A stretch of 57,258 nt of DNA from an uncultured Flavobacteriaceae bacterium (GCA_938073895.1 CALJFB010000051.1:1-57258); one strand, 5' to 3'; positions 1 to 9,512 are shown, numbered from the stretch's first letter. A program made the numbers and translations. Notes: generated by a model not told the origin, from the letters alone.

Positions 1-371
1 GTATACACTTTATCTTCTCCAGCTAAAGTAAAACTATGACGCTTATCGTAATACTGTATAACACCATTTGGAGTTACAAACACTAACCTGTTTCTAAAAG
101 TATTATCTACTTTAACAACAAAACTACCAGTAATAGCCAGATTACAGGTTTGAGATAGCGTTTTTAACCAAACAATGGTTTCTCCATTCATGGTTTCAGC
201 AACATTTTGGGGTTGCATAGTAAAGCCAGATGTAAATAACTCTGGCAAAATAACAAGATCTGCTTTACCTGAAACAGCCTTAATTTTAGATGTAAACTCA
301 AAACGATTTAACGCTGGGTTTTCCCAAACCAATTTAGACTGAACTAACGCTATTTTTAAAAAACTATCCAA
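1..371 (-). CDS. Nitrilase-family amidohydrolase (omega-amidase-like), 3' part outside window
   Basis: The minus strand encodes the first ~123 residues of a carbon-nitrogen hydrolase and runs off the left edge. Visible are the N-terminal strand KIALVQSKLVWENP, the catalytic-Glu motif LPELFTSGF and the catalytic-Lys motif YYDKRHSF. Those two motifs are typical of YafV-like omega-amidases, which deaminate alpha-ketoglutaramate or ketosuccinamate in the cytosol; the active-site Cys lies outside the window. No in-frame ATG exists: the frame opens after a TAA, and TTG at 369-371 is the best start. A 24-codon ORF with an ATG overlaps this start in another frame. Family call is secure; the exact substrate is inferred. 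Confidence 0.85.
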   Translation of the reverse strand, partial: MDSFLKIALVQSKLVWENPALNRFEFTSKIKAVSGKADLVILPELFTSGFTMQPQNVAETMNGETIVWLKTLSQTCNLAITGSFVVKVDNTFRNRLVFVTPNGVIQYYDKRHSFTLAGEDKVY

Positions 372-659
372 AAAACAAACATTTTTTTACCGCCATATTT
401 GGTGCATATATGTTATAAACTTCAAATAATTTAGCCATTATATCTTCTTTTTTTAACAAATTTTGGAGTCTTTTATTTTGCACTTATTACAGTTATAACT
501 TATTTAAATTCTAGCTTAAACAGCAATTAATAATACCATTTTAACTGCATTTTTTTTAAGCAAACTCATTTTTTAGTATTTATTTTAGTACTAATGTAAT
601 AAAATAATACAGATTGTTAATTGCGTTATTTATCTTTATACCAAACAAATATTATAAAG

Positions 660-2816
660 ATGAAAATTTTTAAATTCCTTTTACTTTTTATTACCATTCA
701 AGCCACTGCGCAACAAGGTGGAATGTGGATTCCTTCACTTTTAGAAGGTATGAACGAAACTGAAATGACTGCTTTAGGCAGCAAAATGACTGCTAAAGAT
801 ATTTACGATGTAAATAATTCCAGTTTAAAAGATGCTATTGTGCATTTTAATGGTGGCTGCACCGCAGAAATTATATCGGATAAAGGTTTGTTATTAACTA
901 ATCACCATTGTGGTTATGGTGAAATCCAATCGCATTCATCATTAGAAAACGACTATTTAAAAGATGGTTTTTGGGCAATGTCTCTTGATGAAGAATTACC
1001 AAATAAAGATTTATATGTAGAATTTATTGTTAGAATAGAAGATGTAACAACTAAAGTTTTCAATGGTGTTAGTGAAACTATGACTGAAGCAGAAAAACAA
1101 TCGCTTATAACTAAAAACTCAAACGCATTACAAAAATTAGTTACCAAAGAAACTTGGCAAGACACAAAAGTAAAATCTTTTTACAACGGTAATCAATTCT
1201 TCTTGTTTATTACAGAACGTTATAACGATATTAGACTAGTTGGAGCGCCACCAACAAGTATTGGTAAATTTGGAAGCGACACAGATAACTGGGTTTTTCC
1301 AAGACATACTGGAGATTTTTCTATGTTTAGAATTTATGCAGACAAAAACAACAAACCTGCAGAATACAGTAAAGACAATGTACCTTTTACACCAAAACAC
1401 CATTTACCAATTTCTTTAGATGGTATTGAAGAAGGCGATTTTACAATGGTTTTTGGATTTCCTGGTCGTACAGACGAGTATTTACCAGCTGTAGCAATAG
1501 AACATATTACAAAAGAATATAATCCTACTAATATTGCAATTAGAGAAGCAGCACTTAAAGTAATTGATGCTAGCATGAAAACTAGCGATGCCGTTAGAAT
1601 TAAATATGCTTCTAAACAAGCAAGAATTGCAAATGCTTGGAAAAAATGGATTGGAGAAAACTTAGGAATCAAAAAAAGTAACGCTATTTCAGAACGTAAA
1701 GCATTTGAAGCAACATTTACAAAAGCTTTAAAAGAAAAAGGTTTAGAAGAAAAATATGGTTTTATCTTACCAGAATTCGATAAACTTTACAAAGATTTTG
1801 GACCTATTAATATTAAACGTAGAAACTTTATTGAAGTCTTTCTAGTAACTAACGAATTAATGCAAATTACGTTTAGAGCTTACCAATTTGAACAAGCTGC
1901 TACTTCTAGACCAGAACTTTATGAAAAAGCCAAAATTAACCTAGAAAACACGCTAAAAGGTATTCTTAAAAACTATGATGTTACTGTAGATAAAGGTGTT
2001 TTTGAAAACGTAATGCCATTATATCAACCAAACAACGTAGATCCAACTATTTATAAAACATCTGCGCTAACCAGCTTAGATAGTGCATTAAAACTACTAA
2101 ACGGAACTCCAGAAGAAGTTATTAAAGCTTTAAATAACGATACCGCTTATAAGTTCGCAAAACCAATGATTACAGAATTTTATAATTCTATTAATTCAGA
2201 ATACGTTGCTAAAAACACGCCTATTACAGCTTTACAAAAGCAATATATGGGTGCATTAATGACTGCTTTACCAGAAGCGCGTTACTTTCCAGATGCTAAC
2301 AGCACATTACGTGTTACTTACGGACAAGTTAGAGGTTATGCGCCAAGAGATGCCGTTTATTACCAACCTGTAAGTTATTTAGATGGTGTAATAGAAAAGT
2401 ATGTGCCTGGTGATTATGAGTTTGATGTACCACAGAAATTACGCGATTTATATGATGCCAAAGATTATGGTAATTATGCTGATAAAAATGGAAAAGTACC
2501 TGTTTGCTTTTTAGGAACGAACCACACAACTGGTGGGAATTCTGGAAGTCCAGCAATAGATGCTAATGGAAATCTTGTAGGATTAAACTTTGATAGAGTT
2601 TGGGAAGGCACAATGAGTGATATGAACTACGATCCAGAAATTTGCCGTAATATTATGGTAGATGCTAGATATGTTTTATTTATTGTTGATAAATATGCTG
2701 GTGCAACACATTTAATAGACGAAATGACTTTAGTACATCCAAAAGCTAAGAACAAGACTACTAAAGGTTCTAATAAATCTAAAAAGAGAAGAAAAAACAA
2801 AAAGCGTAAAAAATAA
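660..2816 (+). CDS. S46 family dipeptidyl-peptidase, DPP11-like (Asp/Glu-specific)
   Basis: This is a 718-residue exported serine peptidase that removes dipeptides from peptide N-termini in the periplasm. I choose ATG 660 over the upstream TTG 621 because a signal peptide (MKIFKFLLLF to TAQ) begins there. The catalytic triad fits His83 (TNHHCGYG), Asp219 (RHTGDFSMF) and Ser628 (GGNSGSP). The residue 18 after Ser is Arg646 (NFDR). That position is Arg in Porphyromonas DPP11 (acidic P1 specificity) and Gly in DPP7, so DPP11-type specificity is inferred. The protein ends in an unusual polybasic tail with 14 Lys/Arg in the last 23 residues. It is monocistronic, closed by a strong hairpin terminator. 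Confidence 0.93.
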   Translation: MKIFKFLLLFITIQATAQQGGMWIPSLLEGMNETEMTALGSKMTAKDIYDVNNSSLKDAIVHFNGGCTAEIISDKGLLLTNHHCGYGEIQSHSSLENDYLKDGFWAMSLDEELPNKDLYVEFIVRIEDVTTKVFNGVSETMTEAEKQSLITKNSNALQKLVTKETWQDTKVKSFYNGNQFFLFITERYNDIRLVGAPPTSIGKFGSDTDNWVFPRHTGDFSMFRIYADKNNKPAEYSKDNVPFTPKHHLPISLDGIEEGDFTMVFGFPGRTDEYLPAVAIEHITKEYNPTNIAIREAALKVIDASMKTSDAVRIKYASKQARIANAWKKWIGENLGIKKSNAISERKAFEATFTKALKEKGLEEKYGFILPEFDKLYKDFGPINIKRRNFIEVFLVTNELMQITFRAYQFEQAATSRPELYEKAKINLENTLKGILKNYDVTVDKGVFENVMPLYQPNNVDPTIYKTSALTSLDSALKLLNGTPEEVIKALNNDTAYKFAKPMITEFYNSINSEYVAKNTPITALQKQYMGALMTALPEARYFPDANSTLRVTYGQVRGYAPRDAVYYQPVSYLDGVIEKYVPGDYEFDVPQKLRDLYDAKDYGNYADKNGKVPVCFLGTNHTTGGNSGSPAIDANGNLVGLNFDRVWEGTMSDMNYDPEICRNIMVDARYVLFIVDKYAGATHLIDEMTLVHPKAKNKTTKGSNKSKKRRKNKKRKK

Positions 2817-2837
2817 TTTCACGTTTTGTAAAAAGGT

Positions 2838-2875
2838 AAAAAGCTCCAAACTACATATGTAATTTGGAGCTTTTT
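2838..2875. terminator. Bidirectional intrinsic terminator
   Basis: A perfect 13-bp inverted repeat (2838-2850 and 2863-2875, core AGCTCC/GGAGCT) has A and T tracts on both sides. It sits between the convergent peptidase (+) and MutS-like (-) genes and can serve both. Confidence 0.85.
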
Positions 2876-2971
2876 GTTATTTATTTCTTGTCTTAAAGCA
2901 GTAAAAAATCAACCTATATAAACGTTATATTTTAATAAATTATAACAAAAATTTAGTCTTTAAAACTTACG

Positions 2972-4741
2972 CTAAACTATCTCCATTTTTTTTAGCAAAA
3001 AGCTAGCGTTCATGTTTTGACAAATGCCTTTTTTAAATTTATAATCAAAAGATAATTCATCGTTTTCTATAAAGGCATCAAAATAATAGTTTTTTACTTG
3101 TGGTAACTGCTCTTCAATTTCGCAAAGACTTAAATCGTGTGTAGCAATAATTCCATTAGCATTGCTTGCCACTAATTTCTGAACAAATTTCTTAGAACCT
3201 TCTGCTTTATCTTTGCTATTGGTTCCTTTTAAAATTTCGTCTAAAATTATAAAATAACGTTGGTCTTTAATAGCATCTACAATAAACTTAAGACGTGTTA
3301 ATTCGCTAAAAAAATAGGAACTATCGTCTGTTAAATTATCTGTTGTACGCATACTTGTAATTAGCTTTGTTGGTGCATAAACACTTTTAGAGGCACAAAC
3401 TGGCAAACCAACATTTGCCATTACAATATGTAAAGATATAGTTCTTAAAAAGGTGCTTTTACCTGCCATATTTGCGCCTGTAACAATAAAAAACTGATTA
3501 TTTTCTATTTTAACATTACTGCAAACGCGTTTTTCTTTTTTTAATAAAGGATGCCCTAAATCTGAAGCTTTTATAGTAAAATTCTGATTTAATATTTCTG
3601 GAAACACCAAATCATCATTATTAAAAACATAAGTCCCAAAGGATTGATAAGCATCGAAAAATGTAATAACATTAAACCAATTTTCTACTACACTTTTATG
3701 TTTCTCAATCCATTTCTCTATTAAAAAGGCATTTTTAATATCTAATAGAAAATAACCGTTTCCAAAAATTGCACCTATTAAATTATTTCTATTATCTAAC
3801 GCATCTAAATGTTTAGAAAACTGCTTAAAAATAGAAGATGCCGCTTCTTTATCTGAATTAATTAAAGCTTGCTTTTGTAATAAAATTTCTGAAGTAAATG
3901 TTTGATGTTCTATAGCATCTAATAACGTAGCATATTGTTTAAACGTGTCTTTAATTTTAGATGTATGAACTGATAAAGCTGATATTTTTTTAACAAAACC
4001 ACCTGACAACCCTAAACCAACTAATAACCAATATCCAAAATAAGCAGCTGGTATTAATTTAAAAATAACTAAAGCTAAAAGCGTTATAGAAGCTATAGAA
4101 AACGCATAAGCTAAACCAATACTATATTTAGGTAAAAATGATGTGTAGCCTGCCATCCATTTTAAAATAGTAGGAATTTTAACATCGGTTTTAATTAGGC
4201 TTGCTGTGGCTTGATAATGTTGCCTAAATTGGGTTTTAGCGGCTAATTCTTTTATTAATTCCTGACGCTTTTCTATTTCGAAAATATAATTTGCTTTTAA
4301 CAAATCTGCTAAATAAGCTTTACCTTCTAAAGTTTGAGTTCTGTCTAAATTTTGAAAAAAAGAACCTCTACCAAATAAATCTATATCTAAACAATACGAA
4401 TGATTTGGGTCCTGAAACTCTAATCCTTGTGGCTTATAAAAAAAATCTCCAGTAGCTTGCTTAATTTCGTCTTGATTAATTGCTACCAAAGCCTTATTGT
4501 AGTCGTTTACTGCTTTTAAATTAGTATATTTATGTAATAAAATTAAAAACAAAACCAACCCAAAAACACCAATGCCAACAGCTATTAGTGTAGATAAATA
4601 CATATAATACAAACCTAAACTTGTAATTATAAAAACAGCTAATCTTGCTAAACTTAAGACTAATAAATCTTTTTTATTTTTAGATACTTTAGCTTGCAAA
4701 CTAGCTATAGCAGTCTGATAATAGGTTAACGCTTTCGACAT
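2972..4741 (-). CDS. Membrane-anchored MutS-like ATPase
   Basis: A 589-residue protein with the MutS ATPase domain at its C-terminus: Walker A GANMAGKST near residue 421, then an ordered series of MutS motifs (TTDNLTDDSSYFFSEL, FIILDEILKGTNS, IIATHDLSL). The mismatch-recognition and connector domains of true MutS are absent. Two hydrophobic pairs, near residues 30-70 and 203-245, look like transmembrane helices. This matches a Bacteroidota family annotated as MutS-related, not the mismatch-repair enzyme. Its role is unknown; the membrane segments argue against ordinary replication-coupled repair. It is followed by an M28 peptidase gene oriented the same way but located upstream of it (26-bp gap), so the two may be co-transcribed. 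Confidence 0.85.
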   Translation of the reverse strand: MSKALTYYQTAIASLQAKVSKNKKDLLVLSLARLAVFIITSLGLYYMYLSTLIAVGIGVFGLVLFLILLHKYTNLKAVNDYNKALVAINQDEIKQATGDFFYKPQGLEFQDPNHSYCLDIDLFGRGSFFQNLDRTQTLEGKAYLADLLKANYIFEIEKRQELIKELAAKTQFRQHYQATASLIKTDVKIPTILKWMAGYTSFLPKYSIGLAYAFSIASITLLALVIFKLIPAAYFGYWLLVGLGLSGGFVKKISALSVHTSKIKDTFKQYATLLDAIEHQTFTSEILLQKQALINSDKEAASSIFKQFSKHLDALDNRNNLIGAIFGNGYFLLDIKNAFLIEKWIEKHKSVVENWFNVITFFDAYQSFGTYVFNNDDLVFPEILNQNFTIKASDLGHPLLKKEKRVCSNVKIENNQFFIVTGANMAGKSTFLRTISLHIVMANVGLPVCASKSVYAPTKLITSMRTTDNLTDDSSYFFSELTRLKFIVDAIKDQRYFIILDEILKGTNSKDKAEGSKKFVQKLVASNANGIIATHDLSLCEIEEQLPQVKNYYFDAFIENDELSFDYKFKKGICQNMNASFLLKKMEIV

Positions 4742-4767
4742 TAAATAAGGTGTGTTTTAAGAGAAGA

Positions 4768-5712
4768 TTAAAGGTTGTCTATGTCTTTAAAAATATTGAA
4801 TACTGTTTGTACTGCATTTTTAAAAAACAATTGGTCTATTTTATCAAAATCGTCTGTAGGTTTATGGTAATCTTCGTGATCTGCAACTCCAAAATAAATA
4901 AAAGGAATTTTGGCTTTAAAAAACTCGGCATGATCACTAGAATAAGTCCAGTTATCTCCAGAATCTAGGCCTTCGTGTGCTCTAATTAATTTAACTTGTC
5001 CTACTTGTGTATGGTTTTTAACTATAGTTTTAAACTCTTGGTTGTATCTTGTTCCAACCGCAAATAACTCATTAGAATCGCTCCTACTAATCATATCCAT
5101 ATTTAAGTTTATAATTATATTTTGCTTTGGAATAGTTAAATTATTAACAAAATACTTAGCACCTTGTAACCCTAATTCTTCGCCATCAAAAGCTGCTAAA
5201 ATAACATTGTTTTTAGGCGGATTAGCTTTGAAATATTCAGCAAAAGCTATTAATGCAGAAGTTCCAGAAGCGTTATCGTCTGCTCCATTATAAATTTCAC
5301 CACTTTTTACACCTTCATGATCGTAATGTGCAGATATTACAATACACTTATTACTTTTAGCTGTTCCTTTTATAAAACCAATAACATTAACAGCTTTGTA
5401 CGATTTTCCTCTTGTAAAAAAACTAAATGGCTGCTCAAAAGACTCAAAAACAGGTAATACTTCTTGTTTTGTAAAAGCGTCTATAATAAAGTTTTTAGAT
5501 TTTTTAGCACCATTTGTTCCTGTTCTTCTTCCCGTAAAACTGTCGTTAGATAATGTTTTAATATTTCTAATTAAAGCTTCAGAATCAAAATTGTAAACTA
5601 CTGCTTTAGTTTCAATTTGAGCTAATTTAGCATCTTTAGAAATAGTGTTTTTTTTAATACCACCACAAGAATTAAGCAGAACTAATCCCACTATAATTAA
5701 ATAAATTTTCAT
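4768..5712 (-). CDS. M28 family zinc metallopeptidase, lipoprotein
   Basis: A 314-residue aminopeptidase-type enzyme. The N-terminus is a lipoprotein signal (LVLLNSCGG), so it should be acylated and held at the cell envelope. The M28 two-zinc site is complete by inspection: His and Asp in SAHYDH, the bridging Asp in NGADDNASG, the Glu pair in FDGEELG, Asp in MDMISRS and the C-terminal His in DYHKPTDDFD. Length suits the single-domain subclass without PA or PDZ insertions. It lies 26 bp upstream of the MutS-like gene on the same strand. Likely job: peptide trimming in the periplasm, complementing the S46 peptidase nearby. Confidence 0.9.
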   Translation of the reverse strand: MKIYLIIVGLVLLNSCGGIKKNTISKDAKLAQIETKAVVYNFDSEALIRNIKTLSNDSFTGRRTGTNGAKKSKNFIIDAFTKQEVLPVFESFEQPFSFFTRGKSYKAVNVIGFIKGTAKSNKCIVISAHYDHEGVKSGEIYNGADDNASGTSALIAFAEYFKANPPKNNVILAAFDGEELGLQGAKYFVNNLTIPKQNIIINLNMDMISRSDSNELFAVGTRYNQEFKTIVKNHTQVGQVKLIRAHEGLDSGDNWTYSSDHAEFFKAKIPFIYFGVADHEDYHKPTDDFDKIDQLFFKNAVQTVFNIFKDIDNL

Positions 5713-6338
5713 TATTTTAAAGTTTAATTAAAGCTTTCTATTCTTACCTTAAAAACACCAATCGTAATTGGTAATGTTTCAGAATAGTTTAATGTGAAAT
5801 ATAATATTACTCTAAATATTACAAAAGCACTAAGCCTTATTTTTTGGAGCTCAATTTACAATTTCTAATTTTGTTATTATAAATTCTGAAGTAGTATATT
5901 GATTAACATAATTTGTATAAATACTTACTACTAGATTAATTTTTTTTTTAAATATTTACTTTGCCTTGCACACTTAAATTCTATGCAGAAGAACCTTTAA
6001 CTAGCGAAGTATTGAATAAAGATATTACTACTGAATAATCTAAACTATTTAATCTAAAAACTCATTATTAAATTTAAGTAAAACTGAAGCTTTTCTGGAA
6101 TTAAACCCTAATTTATAGTTTATGTTAATGCTATTTATAGACTATACTAGTTTGATTATTAGAGTATCCAAAAAAGAGATTTAAGTTTTAAATCTAAGAC
6201 ATTAAGACCTAGATTAATAAACGTAAAAAACTTTGGATACTCTACATCTTAATCCATAAAATAATACCATATAATTTACATCTAAGAAAGTCTTGTAGGA
6301 CATATTAAAACACTAAATATCCTTACAGTATAGACTTA
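5713..6338. other. 626-bp gap with no intact gene; possible decayed coding remnants
   Basis: No convincing start-to-stop gene is present. On the plus strand, short frames read like protein but lack starts: one ending at TAA 6036-6038 contains FYAEEPLTSEVLNKD, and another downstream contains LSKTEAFLELNPNL before a TAG. These may be remnants of a lost gene or chance. The right part contains the long inverted repeat 6161-6243. Apart from these the region is AT-rich spacer that must also hold the promoter of the M28 peptidase gene. Confidence 0.4.
6161..6243. repeat. Perfect 12-bp inverted repeat with 59-bp loop
   Basis: AGAGTATCCAAA (6161-6172) is matched by TTTGGATACTCT (6232-6243). The loop itself contains a small nested hairpin (AGATTTA...TAAATCT). 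It lies ~100 bp beyond the stop of the minus-strand FG-GAP gene. It could be a distal terminator or processing structure, or a relic of a small mobile element; no T-tract directly follows the arm on either strand. Confidence 0.5.
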
Positions 6339-8363
6339 CTATTTTTTTACAAACTTAGTTTGCAGTAAATTTTGGCCATTTTGAATTGAAATTAAATAAA
6401 TACCTGATTGTAATGCTCTAACATCTAACTGATTTTTATCTAGATTAAAATTAAAAATACGTTTACCTTCTATATTATGAATAAACAATTTATTTTTCTG
6501 TAAATCTATATTTTTAATTTTAATAAAATCTTCTGTTGGATTTGGGTAAATAGCGATATTTTGAGATACAAAAGTATTTACATTTAAACTTTGTCCTTCT
6601 GTTATATTTAATGTGGTATTAATATTTGGATTAGAAATAACGTCTACTATACCTGATGGCCATGTAATTGTTATTTGCGTAATTTCTGTATCTAATCCTA
6701 GTCCAAAATGACTCGTTAAAGAACTCATATGTCTAAAACCATCTCCAGATCTAACTTCTCTTATTTGAGAGCCAAGAGCACTTTCTACCTTAATTCTTGC
6801 TCCTATCCCATTAATATTACTTCCTGTTGGATTATTAACATCTCCTTTTGTGTTAATTTTGATCCAATTATTAGAATTTCCTTCGTTTTTATAGAAGTTA
6901 CCATTTGAGTTAAAAACATCTAAAAAACCATCGTTGTTTAAATCTCCAACTGCTCCAACAGAAAAACCTACATTAACCTCGGTAAAGGTTAAATCTTGAT
7001 TATTAATTAGCATTTTATTTCCAGCTGAAAAAAGGTCTAAATAACCATCGTTATTAAAATCATGAGTTATATGTTCTATACCAGAATCAGTAAACGCATC
7101 TATTCCTGTTCCTGTTGTAATATCTACAAATGTTCCATCTTGATTATTATGCATAAGCTTATGCGATCCGTCTACAAAAGAGCTTGCTCCAACAAACACA
7201 TCCATCCATCCATCATTATCATAATCTCCCCATGCAGAAGACCATGTTTGAATTGGGTCATACAAACCAGATGCTATACTTACATCAGTATAATTACCAT
7301 TTCCGTCGTTTTGAAACAACTCGTTATATCTTGCTGTTGCAGCTGCGCCTCCACCATTACACTTTGATAAAAACAAATCTACATCACCATCATTATCATA
7401 ATCTGTCCACAAAGAGGCATAATTTCCTCCACTTGGCGCATCACCTAAACCACCTTGATTATGTACTAAATTACCAGAACCATCGTTTATATAAAACTGA
7501 TTTGGTCCTACATCATGACAAACAAAAGCGTCTAAATTTCCATCGTTATTAATATCTACAAAATTTGTTCTTTGAGAGAAAACATACTCTGGACCAGAAA
7601 CTTCAAGATAACTTGTTCCGTTGTTGTTAGTTGTCATAAAAGTAACACCACTTCCTGCACCGTACATTAAGTCGTTATAGCCATCACCATTAACATCTCC
7701 CGCAGCAATACTCCAACTTGGCAAATAATTGGCAGAATTAGTTGTATAATTTTCTACTACAAAATCTCCAGACAATTGTTGGTAGTTAATATTTATGTTA
7801 GTGGCGCTTACTGCAACTACATCGTCTAGATAGTCACCATTCATATCTACAACACAATTTTTATATGTACCAGTTACACTTATTGGTGTTGTTACAAAAG
7901 ATACTAATGGTTCTACATAGACTGCTTCTGTTAATTGAAAATCGAATCCGTTAGATTCCCATTTATTATCGAAAGCAATATAATACGTTTCGCCATTTAA
8001 AACATTAAACGTTGCTGTAGAGAGAAATCCAGAGCCAGAATCATCGTCTCCGGAATGGCACACAAGTGTACTGCATATACCTGTATAAACATGAAATCTA
8101 GTATCTCTACCTATATTAGTAGCCAAATCTGTTGTTACAGTAACTGAGTAATTATCTGTTGGCGTATAAATAAACCATTCTGAAGCTGTTGCAGTTCCGT
8201 TACCACTACAAACTAAAGAAATTGCATCTGTTCCATCTATATTTGAAATAGATGTTACTCCAGCAGATACAGCAGCTGCTGTATTACATGTATTCTGAGC
8301 GTTTACTATTAAACCAAATAATAGCAATGCTAATAAAACTAAATTTCTCATATCTTTAATCAT
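6339..8363 (-). CDS. Secreted FG-GAP/VCBS repeat protein with ASPIC/UnbV domain and T9SS sorting tail
   Basis: A 674-residue extracellular protein. Order: signal peptide (LVLLALLLFGLIVNAQ); an N-terminal Cys-containing beta domain (to ~155) resembling pre-peptidase-like domains; at least six calcium-loop repeats of the type DxNxDGxxD (DVNGDGYND, DINNDGNLD, DYDNDGDVD, DYDNDGWMD, DFNNDGYLD, DLNNDGFLD) forming an integrin-type propeller; an ASPIC/UnbV segment (SGDGFRHMSS, ITWPSG); and a type A T9SS sorting domain starting IAIYPNPTEDF and ending KFVKK. It is therefore expected on the cell surface or secreted. It starts 6 bp after the stop of the upstream diheme cytochrome gene, so they form an operon. 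Ligand unknown. Confidence 0.9.
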   Translation of the reverse strand: MIKDMRNLVLLALLLFGLIVNAQNTCNTAAAVSAGVTSISNIDGTDAISLVCSGNGTATASEWFIYTPTDNYSVTVTTDLATNIGRDTRFHVYTGICSTLVCHSGDDDSGSGFLSTATFNVLNGETYYIAFDNKWESNGFDFQLTEAVYVEPLVSFVTTPISVTGTYKNCVVDMNGDYLDDVVAVSATNININYQQLSGDFVVENYTTNSANYLPSWSIAAGDVNGDGYNDLMYGAGSGVTFMTTNNNGTSYLEVSGPEYVFSQRTNFVDINNDGNLDAFVCHDVGPNQFYINDGSGNLVHNQGGLGDAPSGGNYASLWTDYDNDGDVDLFLSKCNGGGAAATARYNELFQNDGNGNYTDVSIASGLYDPIQTWSSAWGDYDNDGWMDVFVGASSFVDGSHKLMHNNQDGTFVDITTGTGIDAFTDSGIEHITHDFNNDGYLDLFSAGNKMLINNQDLTFTEVNVGFSVGAVGDLNNDGFLDVFNSNGNFYKNEGNSNNWIKINTKGDVNNPTGSNINGIGARIKVESALGSQIREVRSGDGFRHMSSLTSHFGLGLDTEITQITITWPSGIVDVISNPNINTTLNITEGQSLNVNTFVSQNIAIYPNPTEDFIKIKNIDLQKNKLFIHNIEGKRIFNFNLDKNQLDVRALQSGIYLISIQNGQNLLQTKFVKK

Positions 8364-8369
8364 TTATTT

Positions 8370-9461
8370 TTAATCACACACTTGTGTTAATTCATCAATC
8401 CAATCATTTATTAAATCAACAGCTGCGTGATCTACTAAGTTTCTACCTATTAATGGCATTTTTGTGCTTTCGTCTGTAGAATTCATTCTATAAGACATCA
8501 CAGATCTTTCTGATCGACCTGGAGAAACCACATGTGTTAATGTACTATTAATATCCTCGTCTGGGACTACACAAATACCAATATTACTTTCTGAGCTAGC
8601 GGTGTCTAAGAATGATAATCTTATTGGTCTATACGAACAATGTGTATTGTCTGAATGACAATGCGCACAATTAATATCTAAATAAGATCGTGCTCTTAAA
8701 CCTAAGGGTTGACTAATATCTTTCCAATCTATAACCGAGTTAATATTACTTAAATCTAAAGTGTTAAGATAGCCTTCTGTAATTAACTTTTGTAATTGAT
8801 TTGATGATCCTCCAGCGTAAGCATAATTAGAATTCAAGTTTTGGGGCTTTACACCAATTGGAGTTGGTATATTACTTTTTTTATGACAAGTTAAGCATTC
8901 CGATTCTGAAGGAATTCTATAGTTATTAGTGGTTACTACACCTTCGTTTAACCATTCAATATTTATATTACTACCTGAATTATCTAAAAAAGCTTCAGTT
9001 TGATCTTCGTTCCAAACATATTCAGAAAAAATCCAACCAGACAACTTCTTTATAAGTAATCTAGTTTCTATAATTTTTGTAGTGTTGTTAGGTAATACGT
9101 TTTCATAGTAAAATGTCTTAGCTATTATGGTACCTATAGGAAAATCTAAAACTTCAAAATCTGACACATAATTTGCAGACACATTTTTAGGCATCCATAT
9201 AAACCTTTTTTTCTTTGCATAATCGGTAAACAAAGTTGAAATAGGTTTGTAAGGAATAACACCTAATACAGGTTTCTGGTCTGATAAAAGACCATCAAAC
9301 ATATTATAATCTGAAAGCTTGTCGAAGGGAAAAGCACTTAGGTTATAATTAACAGGAGATTCCGAAGGAACATACATATCATCACTTTCATTATTAGAAC
9401 AAGACAATATAATTGTTAAAAAAAAGAATATAGTTAATAATTTAATGTGTTTTACTGTCAT
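8370..9461 (-). CDS. Diheme c-type cytochrome lipoprotein, SO_2930-like
   Basis: A ~363-residue lipoprotein (lipobox TIILSCSNN). I prefer ATG 9461 (MTVKHIKLL) over the upstream in-frame start at 9491 because the signal sequence begins there. Two covalent heme motifs are present: CLTCH in the middle and CAHCH toward the C-terminal third. The N-terminal block (KLSDYNMF, GVIPYKP, LFTDYAKKKRF) resembles the Shewanella SO_2930 diheme cytochrome family, which usually pairs with a secreted beta-rich protein. Here its partner is the FG-GAP/UnbV T9SS protein immediately downstream. Redox role at the envelope is inferred; substrate unknown. Confidence 0.8.
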   Translation of the reverse strand: MTVKHIKLLTIFFFLTIILSCSNNESDDMYVPSESPVNYNLSAFPFDKLSDYNMFDGLLSDQKPVLGVIPYKPISTLFTDYAKKKRFIWMPKNVSANYVSDFEVLDFPIGTIIAKTFYYENVLPNNTTKIIETRLLIKKLSGWIFSEYVWNEDQTEAFLDNSGSNINIEWLNEGVVTTNNYRIPSESECLTCHKKSNIPTPIGVKPQNLNSNYAYAGGSSNQLQKLITEGYLNTLDLSNINSVIDWKDISQPLGLRARSYLDINCAHCHSDNTHCSYRPIRLSFLDTASSESNIGICVVPDEDINSTLTHVVSPGRSERSVMSYRMNSTDESTKMPLIGRNLVDHAAVDLINDWIDELTQVCD

Positions 9462-9512
9462 AATCAAATCTTTAAGGTCTACAATATACACATTTTATAA
9501 AAAATAACACAT

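Noticed and set aside
7062-7552. Long open frames antisense to the FG-GAP gene
   Set aside because: They result from the repetitive calcium-loop codons read backwards; no start context, and low-complexity His/Ile/Tyr-rich translation.
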